A DNA stretch of 62,666 bases from contig JARLHL010000018.1 in assembly GCA_031292275.1 (NCBI GenBank), positions 1-62,666 of the forward strand, read 5' to 3'. Origin of the DNA: Desulfocapsaceae bacterium (GTDB lineage Bacteria > Desulfobacterota > Desulfobulbia > Desulfobulbales > Desulfocapsaceae). The notes under the pieces are model-generated. The model ran no database searches and was not told the origin of the DNA. It saw nothing but the letters and a program-made list of their open reading frames with translations. The position numbers and the translations under genes were made by a program. Position 1 is the first letter of the stretch. The number at the start of each line of letters is the position of its first letter. Positions 33,890 to 42,789 of this stretch are shown here, in pieces.

Positions 33890-34906
33890 TTGGATAACAA
33901 AGACAAAATATTCTGGACAGGGTTGTCACCCGATGAGGCCAGAGAGGCCCTTGTCAATAAAGACAAGTCCATGAGAGATAAGCAGATGACACTGAAAGAT
34001 GCGGTGTCAAGGTTCATCAAGGATGGAGACAACGTCGGTATCGGCGGTTTTGTCAATATCCGTCAGCCAATTGCCATTACCCACGAGATGGTCCGGCACG
34101 GTTTCAAGGATCTGACCCTTTCTTTTCAATCAGCAGGGATGGCCCCGGACATCTTAGGTGGTGCAATGATGATCCGGCCTGAGCATTTTTCAATCAAACG
34201 AATCGAATTGGCCTATTGGGCGCATGAGGCCTATGGCCTGTCTCCTGTCTGGAGATATCTTGCCGAAAATGGTCTGGTTGAGTTTGAGGACTGGAGTAAT
34301 TACAACATGTCCGCTAGATTCAAGGCAGGTGCGATGGGGCTTCCCTTTATCCCGACCCGCGGTCCTCTGGGCGGCGACATCTGTAAGACAAGCCGGACCA
34401 AAATTGTTGACTGTCCCTTCACCGGGCGGCCCATTGCCCTGCTCCCGGCCAGTAATCCCAACGTAGCCATTCTTCATGTGCAGGCAGCGGATAAGTTCGG
34501 CAACTGCATTATCCGCGGCACCGATGCCACCTGCCCGGAACTTGCCATGGCCGCAGCCCACACCATCGTGACCTGTGAGCAACTGGTTTCCCACGACCTG
34601 GTGGTCAGCCAGCCGAAGGATGTCTCGATTCCTTTTGCTGCCGTTGACGCGGTTGTCAAGGTGCCCTTTGGCGCCTACCCAGGTGCCTGTCGGCGGCATT
34701 ATTATTTCAATGGCGATCACATCCGTGAGTTCCACAGTCTCGTCGCTCCCGCCTGCAAGGGCGGATCAATGGACGGATTAAAGGCCTGGTATGATAAATA
34801 TATTTTCGGTGTTGCCGAGTTTGAAGATTACGTCGAAATGTTCCAGTCCCGGAAACTGATTGCCGATCAGGCAGCGGAGTCCTTCAACTGCGAGCGGCTG
34901 GCCTGA
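33890..34906 (+). CDS. CoA transferase subunit A (glutaconate CoA-transferase A type)
   Basis: 338 residues. Family I CoA transferase alpha subunit: VGIGGFVNIRQPIAITHEMVR at the N-terminus, FSIKRIELAYWAHEAYG in the middle, FGAYPGACRRHYYF and YIFGVAEFEDYVEMF at the end. With the B subunit encoded 38 nt downstream it should transfer CoA between carboxylic acids; the substrate is not certain (glutaconate-like or related dicarboxylates or acyl groups). A TTG at 33890 is used as start because AAGAGG lies 8 nt upstream; the frame can extend to a GTG at 33854 with no ribosome site. Confidence 0.82.
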   Translation: MDNKDKIFWTGLSPDEAREALVNKDKSMRDKQMTLKDAVSRFIKDGDNVGIGGFVNIRQPIAITHEMVRHGFKDLTLSFQSAGMAPDILGGAMMIRPEHFSIKRIELAYWAHEAYGLSPVWRYLAENGLVEFEDWSNYNMSARFKAGAMGLPFIPTRGPLGGDICKTSRTKIVDCPFTGRPIALLPASNPNVAILHVQAADKFGNCIIRGTDATCPELAMAAAHTIVTCEQLVSHDLVVSQPKDVSIPFAAVDAVVKVPFGAYPGACRRHYYFNGDHIREFHSLVAPACKGGSMDGLKAWYDKYIFGVAEFEDYVEMFQSRKLIADQAAESFNCERLA

Positions 34907-34944
34907 TCCTTGGAACAGCCTTTACCTATATATAAGGAGTCTTT

Positions 34945-35766
34945 ATGACAGATTCAATAGAGGGTATGAGTCCCTCAAAGGATTATACCGCCCAGGAAAT
35001 TATTGTTGTGGCGGGAGCAAAGGTTCTAGAGGACAATAAAATTGTATTTGTTGGGACCGGCCTGCCCATGGTTGCTTCTCTTCTGGCAAAACGAACTCAT
35101 GCTCCCGGGTTGATTCCTGTTTTTGAGGCCGGGGCTGTTGGTCCTGCCCTTATTCATGGACTTCCCCTTTCAGTCGGCGATTCAAAGACCTTCACCGGTG
35201 CCTCCTATGTCAAAGGATTGAATGCTGCCTTTGAGCTGACCCAGCGCGGTTTTGCCGATTTTGGATTCATCGGCGGGGCCGAGGTCGATATGTACGGCAA
35301 TCTGAATTCCACTATGATCGGTGATTTTCCCGCTGGCTACCAGCGGCCGAAGGTTCGGTTGCCCGGAAGTGGAGGTGCCAGCGACATGGCTGCCTCTTGT
35401 GAGCGGACGATCCTCATCGTCCCCCATGACAAAAAGAAATTCAACGAGAAACTCAACTACATCACGAGCCCCGGTCATCTTGACGGTACGCCGAATGCCC
35501 GATACAAGGCAGGTATGCAGGGGAAGGGACCCTATCGATTGATCTCCACCAAGGGTATTTTCGATTTCGACGAAAAAACCAGCAGGATGCGCATCCTGTA
35601 TACCTTCCCCGGAGAGACTGTTCAGAGTATCCAGGATGCTACGGGGTTTGAACTGCTTGTGTCTCCAAATGTCAGCGAGTTCACGACTCCAACTGTGGAA
35701 GAGATACGGTTGATCCGCGAAGAAATTGATCCGGCGGGAGTGTTTGTAAAGCGTGCCGCTAAATAA
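34945..35766 (+). CDS. CoA transferase subunit B (glutaconate CoA-transferase B type)
   Basis: 273 residues. The catalytic Glu of family I CoA transferases is in the VFEAGAVGPA motif (about residue 55). VFVGTGLPMVASLLAKRTHAPG precedes it and RLPGSGGASDMAASCERT is the conserved central loop. It forms the active site with subunit A encoded just upstream. TAAGGAG lies 7 nt before the ATG. Confidence 0.85.
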   Translation: MTDSIEGMSPSKDYTAQEIIVVAGAKVLEDNKIVFVGTGLPMVASLLAKRTHAPGLIPVFEAGAVGPALIHGLPLSVGDSKTFTGASYVKGLNAAFELTQRGFADFGFIGGAEVDMYGNLNSTMIGDFPAGYQRPKVRLPGSGGASDMAASCERTILIVPHDKKKFNEKLNYITSPGHLDGTPNARYKAGMQGKGPYRLISTKGIFDFDEKTSRMRILYTFPGETVQSIQDATGFELLVSPNVSEFTTPTVEEIRLIREEIDPAGVFVKRAAK

Positions 35767-35769
35767 GTC

Positions 35770-35817
35770 GTATCAGACAGCGCTCAGTCTCCTTCAGATT
35801 GAGCAGCTGTCTGATAC
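35770..35817 (+). terminator. Strong hairpin after the CoA transferase genes
   Basis: GTATCAGACAGC pairs with GCTGTCTGATAC (12 bp), a one-base bulge follows, then GCTCA/TGAGC (5 bp) around a 13-nt loop. It starts 4 nt after the stop codon and is a likely transcript end, but there is no T tract, so it may act as a 3' stabiliser. Confidence 0.6.
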
Positions 35818-36190
35818 ATCAGTATTCCTGCCGCCTTCTTCATTACCTTCTTTATGAGGAAGTGATAAAGCTTTGAAACGTCTGCGTCCCCCGAGGTGGG
35901 CAGCTCACCCCTGCTTGTCCCTACGCGGCCCGGTCGGGGGGCGTCAGCGTTTCAGTCTGTGCTTTTTATCTCCCTTCAGATTAAACCATAAACAGGTCTG
36001 CATGTCTTTCAAAAACAGGCGCGGTGTTATTTGTCCTGCATCGTTATCCAGGGAAATGTCTGGATACCGTCGCTTTCTTCACCACTTCCATCTGCAGAAA
36101 ACACACTGACGGCCAGAGGCCTGCCTTGCAGGAAGTTTCCGTTGTGCTTAGAGTTCCATACAGACTCAGGCTACCAAGGGAGGCCCAATT
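35818..36190. other. Intergenic region before selO
   Basis: About 370 bp. It begins after the CoA transferase hairpin and contains the structured element at 35875-35955. A frame at 35873-36109 runs through that element and is not credible as a gene. The remainder has no recognised signal, apart from the GGGAGG ribosome site of selO. Confidence 0.5.
35875..35955. repeat. Structured intergenic element, copy 2
   Basis: Left arm 35875-35894 (GAAACGTCTGCG then CCCCCGA) pairs with right arm 35934-35953 over about 18 bp with two single-base bulges and one G-T pair. The 39-nt loop has inner pairing (GGTG/CACC). The ends GAAACG and CGTTTCAG, the length (~81 nt) and the CTTGTCC/GCG block resemble copy 1 at 32464-32545. 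It may be a REP-like element or a non-coding RNA. Confidence 0.6.
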
Positions 36191-37783
36191 TTGACCGCAC
36201 ATATTCCGATATACCCAGGGACGCTGGGGCGCTTACGTTTTGACAACCGCTTTGTCAGGGAGCTGCCTGCAGATCCGCTTCTGGAGAATACCCGCCGCCA
36301 GGTGAGGGGTGCCTGTTACTCTCTTGTTTCTCCGACCAAGGTCCCGGCACCTGTTTTGGTTATCTCTTCCCCTGAAGCCGCCGCTTTGCTGGATCTATCG
36401 GAAGAAGACTGTTCCTCTCCCGCATTTCTGGAGGTTTTTGCCGGCAACCGAATCATGTCGGGCATGCAGCCCTTCGCAATGTGCTATGGCGGCCACCAGT
36501 TTGGCAGTTGGGCGGGCCAGCTGGGAGATGGCCGCGCCATCAATCTGGCCGAGGTCGTCAACAGCCGGGGAGAGCGCTGGGTGCTTCAACTCAAGGGAGC
36601 CGGTCCTACACCCTATTCACGCACTGCGGACGGACTGGCGGTGATGCGCTCATCGGTGCGGGAATTCCTTTGCAGTGAAGCGATGTTTCATCTGGGGATT
36701 CCCACCACCAGGGCCCTGAGCCTGATTGCAACAGGAGATGCCGTGGAGCGGGATATGTTCTATGACGGCCATCCCAAAGATGAGCCCGGGGCGATCGTTT
36801 GCCGGCTTTCCCCGTCGTTTATCCGTTTCGGTAATTTCGAGATATTCGCCTCCCGCGGTGAGACCCGATTGCTGCAGCAGTTGGTCGATTATACGATCCG
36901 TACTGATTTCCCGCAATTTGGCGGACACGGCCCCGAGGTTTTTTGCCCCTGGTTTGCCGAGGTCTGCAGGCGAACGGCCGAGCTGATGGTCCATTGGATG
37001 CGGGTGGGCTTTGTCCACGGGGTCATGAATACCGACAATATGTCCATCCTGGGACTGACCATCGATTACGGTCCCTATGGCTGGCTGGAAAATTTTGACC
37101 CCGGCTGGACGCCGAATACCACCGACGCTTCCGGGCGCAGGTATTGTTTCGGCAATCAACCGCATATCGCCCAGTGGAATCTGCTCCAGCTGGCCAATGC
37201 CCTCTACCCCATTATCGGCGCAGATGGGCCCCTGCAGGATGCTCTGAGGCAATATGGCCAAATTTTCCAGCAGGGATGGCAGGCCATGATCGCGGAAAAA
37301 TTAGGATTTGCCGCTTTTGAGGCCGGGGTCGACGATGAGCTGGTCAGTGAGCTCTTCGCCATGCTCCAGGCCCTGGAAATGGATATGACCATTTTTTTTC
37401 GCAACCTTTCGGGCTTCGAAAGTGGGCCGTGGGAGGAGATCCCTTCCTTTTTGATGGATGCGTGTTATTCTCCTCCCAGCGCTGAATCCCGGTCCCGGCT
37501 TATGGCGTGGCTGGTCAGATATGGAGAGCGTCTGCGAAGGAACGCCCTGCCGGATCGACGCGAGAGGATGAATCGGACAAATCCTAAATATGTGCTGCGC
37601 AATTATCTGGCGCAATTGGCCATAGACAAGGCTGAGCAGGGCGATTATTCTCAGATCCGTGAACTTCTGGAGGTGCTCAGAAGGCCCTATGATGAGCAAC
37701 CGGAGGCTGAGCGGTATGCCGGCAGACGCCCAGACTGGGCCCGCAGCCGGGCCGGCTGCTCCATGCTGTCCTGCAGCTCGTGA
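36191..37783 (+). CDS. selO: Protein adenylyltransferase SelO (YdiU family pseudokinase)
   Basis: 530 residues. SelO transfers AMP from ATP to Ser, Thr or Tyr of proteins, using an inverted pseudokinase active site. Signatures: YGGHQFGSWAGQLGDGRAI, LQLKGAGPTPYSRTADG, AVMRSSVREFLCSEAM, the catalytic-loop HGVMNTDNMSILGLTIDYGPYG, and the C-terminus RAGCSMLSCSS with a redox-like cysteine pair (selenocysteine in some relatives). It starts with TTG at 36191 (GGGAGG about 8 nt upstream). The next gene (moeA) starts 68 nt later. Confidence 0.92.
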   Translation: MTAHIPIYPGTLGRLRFDNRFVRELPADPLLENTRRQVRGACYSLVSPTKVPAPVLVISSPEAAALLDLSEEDCSSPAFLEVFAGNRIMSGMQPFAMCYGGHQFGSWAGQLGDGRAINLAEVVNSRGERWVLQLKGAGPTPYSRTADGLAVMRSSVREFLCSEAMFHLGIPTTRALSLIATGDAVERDMFYDGHPKDEPGAIVCRLSPSFIRFGNFEIFASRGETRLLQQLVDYTIRTDFPQFGGHGPEVFCPWFAEVCRRTAELMVHWMRVGFVHGVMNTDNMSILGLTIDYGPYGWLENFDPGWTPNTTDASGRRYCFGNQPHIAQWNLLQLANALYPIIGADGPLQDALRQYGQIFQQGWQAMIAEKLGFAAFEAGVDDELVSELFAMLQALEMDMTIFFRNLSGFESGPWEEIPSFLMDACYSPPSAESRSRLMAWLVRYGERLRRNALPDRRERMNRTNPKYVLRNYLAQLAIDKAEQGDYSQIRELLEVLRRPYDEQPEAERYAGRRPDWARSRAGCSMLSCSS

Positions 37784-37851
37784 TCGAATAAAGGCGTCTG
37801 ATCGGAGGTGGAGCCGCTCTCCCTTTCTGATTCGGCCTGTCTTGAGAGAGG

Positions 37852-39078
37852 ATGATGGGAAAAAAAGAACAGGGGGGATTCACCCTTGCAGCCGCCGAAA
37901 AAATGATCGCCTCGTATGTCCGGAGGACGGAAGGAGAGGACGTCCCGCTGGAAGCGTCCCTGTTTCGGGCGCCAGTACAATCCATCCGGGCCGTCAAGGC
38001 CCAGCCGGGATATGACCAGGCCAGCCGGGACGGTTTTGTGGTGTCGAAAGAAGGGGCTGGGCAGCTGCAGGCCGGCTGCAGCCTGGGGGTCGAGGGCGAA
38101 ATCCAGGCGGGGACGACTGATCCGCCGCATCTGAGGGCCGGAACGGCCTGCCGGATCATGACCGGAGCCCTGATCCCTGCCGGAGGGATTCGGGTGATCC
38201 CCCAGGAAGACTGCGAGGTCAGAGAGGGAAGGCTGTCGGTCTCCGGCGCGGTGCTGGAGAGGCGGAATCCCTTTATTCGCCGACAGGGCAGTGAGATCGA
38301 CCGAGGTCGGGTGGTGGCTCATGCCGGCAGCTCCATCCTGCCGGACCATCTGGTCCTGCTGGCCGCGACGGGCCATTCCCGGATCCTGGTCCACCGCAGG
38401 CCCCGGGTGGCCTATTTCTGTACCGGCAGCGAATTGGTCGGCAGGCCTGATCAGGAAAGGCAGGGTCTGAAGGTGTCCGGCAACCGTTATCTGCTGGACG
38501 GGCTGATCCGGATGTCCGGAGGCATCCCTGGGTTTCTAGGCACGGTTGCCGACACCGAGGCAGAGCTTGCCCGTGCCTTTAGCCGGATTGATGCCGAAGT
38601 GCCTGACTTTATCATCAGCACGGGGGGCATGGGACCAGGAAAATATGACCTGCTGGAGGAGGCCTTCGTGCGTGCAGGAGGGCGGGTCCTCTATCGTTCG
38701 CTGCTGGTCCGTCCTGGAAAGGCCACGCTCTTCGGCCTGCTCGGCCGTATTCTCTTTTTCGGCCTGCCGGGTCCGCCGCCTGCTGCCGGTGCCCTGTTCA
38801 GCCAGCTCATCGGGCCGACCCTGCTTCTTGCCCAGGGTATGAGGCGGCCGCCAGGCTGCCGGACCCACCTTGATGCACCGGTGGTCTTCAAGGAAAAGGG
38901 CGTGTTAAGATTGCTGGGGGGCGTGCTGAAGAAGGACTCGGTCCGTCTGGCCGAAAAGGCGGAGGCCGCCTCCTGTCATATCCTCTTTCCCGCGCATCGG
39001 CTGAATTTCAAAAAGGGTGACGCGGTCCGCGTCTCTCCGCTGCCCTTCCCCCGGTGCTATCCCCTTGGGTTGGAGTAG
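37852..39078 (+). CDS. moeA: Molybdopterin molybdenumtransferase (MoeA family)
   Basis: 408 residues, the family length. MoeA inserts molybdate into adenylylated molybdopterin. Domain order is normal: N-terminal RDGFVV segment, GTACRIMTGALIPAG, the MPT-binding domain with CTGSELV, ISTGGMGPGKYDLLEEAF, and a short beta domain at the end. Instead of the usual GLPGNP the active-site loop reads GLPGPPPAAG, so the Asn is replaced by Pro. That could change activity or mark a MoeA paralog acting on another metal pterin. MMG gives two starts; 37852 is used. It converges on mutM with 22 nt of overlap. Confidence 0.85.
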   Translation: MMGKKEQGGFTLAAAEKMIASYVRRTEGEDVPLEASLFRAPVQSIRAVKAQPGYDQASRDGFVVSKEGAGQLQAGCSLGVEGEIQAGTTDPPHLRAGTACRIMTGALIPAGGIRVIPQEDCEVREGRLSVSGAVLERRNPFIRRQGSEIDRGRVVAHAGSSILPDHLVLLAATGHSRILVHRRPRVAYFCTGSELVGRPDQERQGLKVSGNRYLLDGLIRMSGGIPGFLGTVADTEAELARAFSRIDAEVPDFIISTGGMGPGKYDLLEEAFVRAGGRVLYRSLLVRPGKATLFGLLGRILFFGLPGPPPAAGALFSQLIGPTLLLAQGMRRPPGCRTHLDAPVVFKEKGVLRLLGGVLKKDSVRLAEKAEAASCHILFPAHRLNFKKGDAVRVSPLPFPRCYPLGLE

Positions 39079-39914
39079 GCGCCTTGCTGCTGGCAGGAGG
39101 GGCAGAAGTAGGTGGCCCTGCCGCCCAGCTGGATCTTTTCAATGGGGGTGCCGCAACATTGACAAGGCTCGCCGGTTCTGCCATAGACTTTGAAATGGAC
39201 CTGGAAATAGCCGGGTTTGCCGCTGGCATTCAGATAGTCGCTGATGGTCGATCCGCCGCAGTCGATGGCGTGATTCAGGATGGCCCGCAGTTCAAGGATG
39301 AGCCGCTGCCACTCATCGAGGGCCAAGTCGTCTGCCGGGCGGGCCGGATGGATTTTGGGAGTGAACAGGCATTCGTTGGCGTAGATATTGCCTACGCCTG
39401 CCAGCATCTTCATATCCATCAGAAAGGTCTTGACCGGCTGTTTTTTTCGCCTTGCCTGTCTTTGGAGATAAGCCGCAGAGCAGGCCTCGCTGAAGGGCTC
39501 CGGGCCGACTGCTGAAAACACCGTGGCTTCTCTGTCCTCAGCCTCGCCTGCCGGCAGCAACCGGACTGAGCCGAAGCGTCTGGTGTCGTGAAAACGCAGG
39601 TCCAGTCCCTTATCAAGGCGCCAGCGGATGTGGTCGTGCTTGGCAAGGGGGGAAATGGAGGGGAAGAGCCCCAGCCTGCCTGTCATACCCAGGTGGATGA
39701 TCAGGACGGCGCCGGCTTCGAAATGAAGGAGGAGAAACTTGGCCCTTCTTCCAACCTCTCTTATAGTGCTGCCGACAAGCACTTTCTGCATGTCCTTAAG
39801 CGGCACTTCGTGTCGCAGCGCCTTCCCGTTATGGAAGACGGCCTCAATCCTGCGGCCTGGAAGATGGAGCTGCAGACCCCGGCGAATGACTTCGATTTCT
39901 GGGAGTTCGGGCAT
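39057..39914 (-). CDS. mutM: Formamidopyrimidine-DNA glycosylase (Fpg/MutM)
   Basis: 285 residues. Base-excision repair enzyme removing 8-oxoguanine and formamidopyrimidines, with AP lyase activity. It starts MPELPEIEVIRRGL, so Pro2 (nucleophile) and Glu3 are present; GRRAKFLLLHF carries the DNA-binding Lys; GVGNIYANE is the H2TH motif; the C-terminal zinc finger reads CCGTPIEKIQLGGRATYFCP. Three genes here (moeA, mutM, phosphopantetheinyl transferase) are packed convergently. Confidence 0.95.
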   Translation of the reverse strand: MPELPEIEVIRRGLQLHLPGRRIEAVFHNGKALRHEVPLKDMQKVLVGSTIREVGRRAKFLLLHFEAGAVLIIHLGMTGRLGLFPSISPLAKHDHIRWRLDKGLDLRFHDTRRFGSVRLLPAGEAEDREATVFSAVGPEPFSEACSAAYLQRQARRKKQPVKTFLMDMKMLAGVGNIYANECLFTPKIHPARPADDLALDEWQRLILELRAILNHAIDCGGSTISDYLNASGKPGYFQVHFKVYGRTGEPCQCCGTPIEKIQLGGRATYFCPSCQQQGAYSNPRG

Positions 39915-39928
39915 ATCGGCAAATGTGT

Positions 39929-40714
39929 TCAGGGAATGCAGATCCCTATGGCTGAGGTTTGATGGCAGGCGGTTGCGACACGGATCTTTTCGGGAGGACC
40001 TGTCTGGTGACGGTGCCGGGTGAAGATGAAGACCGGCACCTGGCTGCAGGTCCGGTCGATCCCGGTCAGGACCAGCTCAGAAAATCCCGGCATGGCGAGT
40101 ATGCTCAAGGCCTTTTTGGCCGCCTCCTTGGCCGCCCAGAGGAGGGCCAGGGGGATGAGCGGTCTGCTTTCCTGCACCCCAGCCAGGAGGCGCTCCTCAT
40201 GGGTGGCGCAGAAACGCTCCTTGACGCGGGTCAGGGTGTCGACAGCTCTCTGGACATCGACGCCGCAGCAGGTTGCTGCCGCCAGGGCCAGGCTCAGGTC
40301 ACCGCTGTGCGAAATCGAGATATCCGGCGCCTGCCGCCAGACCTCTTTGCCGATCCTGGCGATAAAGGGTCTGCCGCCGGCGGAATTGGCGATGACAATC
40401 TCATTGTCTGCCGGCATCTTCTGGTCCCGGAAATGGGTGCGGAAATAGTCCCTGACGGCAATCTTGGCGCCGATGCGGCCAGCCAGCCATTCTATTTGCC
40501 GCTTTTGTAGCTTGAACTCGAGAAATCTGTCCTTTTCCTCCGCACTCAGCCATTTTTCCATATCCATAGTCTTGAGATCCGCACAGGTCTTTAGGGCGGA
40601 GAAATCCAAGAGAACAGGGATTGAGCAGGCCTGTCTGTCACTGGCTCTGATCTGGGCCAAAAGCGTTTCAGGTAGGGGACGGATGCGGAAAAAATGGGGG
40701 ATCATAAGGGACAT
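39929..40714 (-). CDS. 4'-phosphopantetheinyl transferase superfamily protein (Sfp/AcpS type)
   Basis: About 260 residues. Transfers phosphopantetheine from CoA to a Ser of a carrier protein. The motifs are present: ISISHSG, GVDVQ (Mg-binding Asp) and WAAKEAAKKA (catalytic Glu/Lys). The carrier protein cannot be identified; no PKS or NRPS gene is in the window. The start is uncertain: the frame reaches a TTG at 40756, and ATG codons lie at 40714 and 40705 without good ribosome sites. Confidence 0.85.
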   Translation of the reverse strand: MSLMIPHFFRIRPLPETLLAQIRASDRQACSIPVLLDFSALKTCADLKTMDMEKWLSAEEKDRFLEFKLQKRQIEWLAGRIGAKIAVRDYFRTHFRDQKMPADNEIVIANSAGGRPFIARIGKEVWRQAPDISISHSGDLSLALAAATCCGVDVQRAVDTLTRVKERFCATHEERLLAGVQESRPLIPLALLWAAKEAAKKALSILAMPGFSELVLTGIDRTCSQVPVFIFTRHRHQTGPPEKIRVATACHQTSAIGICIP

Positions 40715-40810
40715 ACCGTAAAAAAATCTTGCAATTTCAACCGTTCCTGCTAACAATTCAGGCTTGGGCGTATGGTGTGGAATGGTCCCTTCAAGGAAAC
40801 AGGGGTTGCT

Positions 40811-41410
40811 ATGGTTGCCGGTACCGGTCTGACGGGGTATGATCTCGTTGTCATTATCATTTTGGGCTTATTGGTCCTGCGCGGGATGTGGGTGGGATTC
40901 CTGAGGCAGGTCTCCGGCCTTCTTGCCCTCTATGCCGGTTATATCGTTGCCGGTCAGTATCATGACAGAGTAAAGCCATTTTTACTAGAGATATCGAAAA
41001 ATCCCAAGGTCATTTTTTTTGCCTCCTACGCCCTCGTCTTTGTGGCTACCTATATTGCAGTGATACTGGCTGGACGGGTTGCGGCCTTTATGATGAAGCT
41101 CACCTTTACGGGGTGGCTGGATAAAATTCTGGGGGGAGTGCTCGGCGGCGCCAAGGCCGTGCTGCTCCTGATCATGATCCACATCGTGTTGAAAATGGCG
41201 CTGCCGCCGCAAGACCCCATGCTTACAGCCTGCCAGACCTGTAATGCGCTGAATAAATCAACTCTTTTTGCCCAGGAGCTGATAAAGGACGACGATGTGC
41301 GGAAGATGATGGCCCAGAAGCAGACGCAGTTTTCCACCCGGGATGTGAAAGAATTTTTTGAGACTCCGCCCAAAGAGAAGGCGCCCGCGGGCTTACCTCC
41401 GGTACAATGA
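40811..41410 (+). CDS. CvpA family membrane protein
   Basis: 199 residues with four membrane segments (YDLVVIIILGLLVLRG, LLALYAGYIVAG, FFASYALVFVATYIAVILA, GAKAVLLLIMIHIVL). The N-terminal D...G...GF-R pattern is the CvpA signature. CvpA is linked to colicin V production and envelope stress; its molecular function is not settled. The ATG at 40811 has AGGGG 5 nt upstream; the frame opens at 40772. The 3' end overlaps the convergent glycosyltransferase gene by 18 nt. Confidence 0.82.
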   Translation: MVAGTGLTGYDLVVIIILGLLVLRGMWVGFLRQVSGLLALYAGYIVAGQYHDRVKPFLLEISKNPKVIFFASYALVFVATYIAVILAGRVAAFMMKLTFTGWLDKILGGVLGGAKAVLLLIMIHIVLKMALPPQDPMLTACQTCNALNKSTLFAQELIKDDDVRKMMAQKQTQFSTRDVKEFFETPPKEKAPAGLPPVQ

Positions 41411-42079
41411 GGCCAGCCGTTCAGGCGGGATCCGCAGGATGAAGCCCAGGATCATAAGTTGATTGATCAGCGTTGTGCGGACGACGCCCAGCCGCTGCCA
41501 TCTCCGTGCCGATGTCCGTACGCATTGTGGGAGTATTCGGATCTTGCCCAGGGCTCCTGCCTTTCGTATGAAGGCCAAATCCTCCATGATGGGGATTTCC
41601 GGGAACCCGCCGAACCGCTGGAACTGATCGCTGGCGATGAAGATGCCCTGGTCCCCATACGGAAGCTGCAGGAGGCGCGAACGGATATTGGCGGCCAGAG
41701 CGATGAAACGCAGCGCCGGCCCGGCACCTTGGATGGAGAGACTGAAGGCGCCTGCGACCACGTCCCGGTCGGCCAGGGCCTGCAGGAGCGGGACGGCGAA
41801 ATCTTCCGGCAGGAGGGTGTCGGCATGGAGGAACAGGAGTACCCGTCCCGCCGCTCTGGCAGCCCCGTAGTTGAGTTGGGCGGCGCGGCCGCCGGGGCAT
41901 TGTTCGACGTGCAGACCTCGCTTGCGTGCAAAGAGGACTGTCCGGTCGCTGCTGCCGCCATCGACAATGATGACCTCGCAGGACTGCAGGCTGTCTGCAA
42001 GGGCATCGATATGCCGTTCTTCATTGAAGGTCGGAATTATAATGGAGATATCTGAGGTCTTCAGGTCTGTCGATGTCAT
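41393..42079 (-). CDS. GT2 glycosyltransferase of the arsenosugar-biosynthesis-named family
   Basis: 228 residues. ISIIIPTFNEERHIDAL, CEVIIVDGGSSDRT, PGGRAAQLNYGA and LLFLHADTLLPEDF are the family landmarks; PYGDQGIFIASDQF follows. The family is often annotated as arsenosugar biosynthesis, but most members are not near arsenic genes and none is seen here. It overlaps the gene upstream by 59 nt on the same strand, so translation of the two is probably coupled. Confidence 0.87.
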   Translation of the reverse strand: MTSTDLKTSDISIIIPTFNEERHIDALADSLQSCEVIIVDGGSSDRTVLFARKRGLHVEQCPGGRAAQLNYGAARAAGRVLLFLHADTLLPEDFAVPLLQALADRDVVAGAFSLSIQGAGPALRFIALAANIRSRLLQLPYGDQGIFIASDQFQRFGGFPEIPIMEDLAFIRKAGALGKIRILPQCVRTSARRWQRLGVVRTTLINQLMILGFILRIPPERLASLYRR

Positions 42080-42659
42080 GGAGTTCCGGCAGGATATGGG
42101 ATGTAAGTTGAAGGCGGCCGGCCCTGGCCATAGTCTCGGCGAAGACGCTTGCCGAGCCCCAGGGGATATCGGTGAAGAGGGAAGAGACGCAGTCTTCTCT
42201 CACCCCCCCCCGCACGCCGATCAGGTAATAGCCGCCATCGCAGGCAGGGCCGATGACTATATCCTTCTCCTGCAAGGCCTCCAGCGCCCGGGTCAGCAGA
42301 GAGGATGTTAGGGCCGGGCAGTCGGAGCCTGCGAGGATAATGGCGCGTTTGCCTTTGAGGTGTGCAGAAATGGCCTGGCTCATTCGGGTCCCCAGATCGC
42401 CGGCCTTCTGTGGCTGGTAGGTACGGGAAGGGCCGAGCCACGCCCGCATCAGGGGCAGGCTGCCGCCTTCATAATGGATTTCGAGGTCATGGGGATGGCT
42501 TTCGATGAGCCGGGCGGCCTGCGCTACAATCTGCTCGGTCATTTTTCGCTGCAGGCCGGCGGCCCCCTGAGGCCCCAGAATGGGGATAAGCCTGGTCTTG
42601 CTGAAACCGGGCGTCGGGTATCGTGTGAAGATCAGGACAATATCTTGCCGACTATACAT
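42021..42659 (-). CDS. DUF2064/CofC-like transferase of the arsenosugar-biosynthesis-named family
   Basis: 212 residues from the start used here. Nucleotidyltransferase fold: VLIFTRYPTPGFSKTRL at the N-terminus, AGDLGTRMSQAI, ILAGSDCPALTSSLL and GPACDGGYYLIGV. Members pair with the GT2 gene that follows (downstream on the minus strand), as here. The function in this lineage is unknown. The longer frame from 42743 includes 28 residues outside the family, so the ATG at 42659 is used. Confidence 0.85.
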   Translation of the reverse strand: MYSRQDIVLIFTRYPTPGFSKTRLIPILGPQGAAGLQRKMTEQIVAQAARLIESHPHDLEIHYEGGSLPLMRAWLGPSRTYQPQKAGDLGTRMSQAISAHLKGKRAIILAGSDCPALTSSLLTRALEALQEKDIVIGPACDGGYYLIGVRGGVREDCVSSLFTDIPWGSASVFAETMARAGRLQLTSHILPELHDIDRPEDLRYLHYNSDLQ

Positions 42660-42789
42660 AGTATGCTGTAGTATCAGACATTCTTGTTCAATAAGCGGTT
42701 CGGGTATTGCTCTTGCGTTTGTGCCCCGGGCTGTGAGCTGCAATTGTACCTGAAAATTTTTCCTTTGCCCAACTTATACGGTTTGGCAA

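Noticed and set aside
35873-36109. A 78-codon frame before selO
   Set aside because: It lies across the structured element at 35875-35955 and has no family match.
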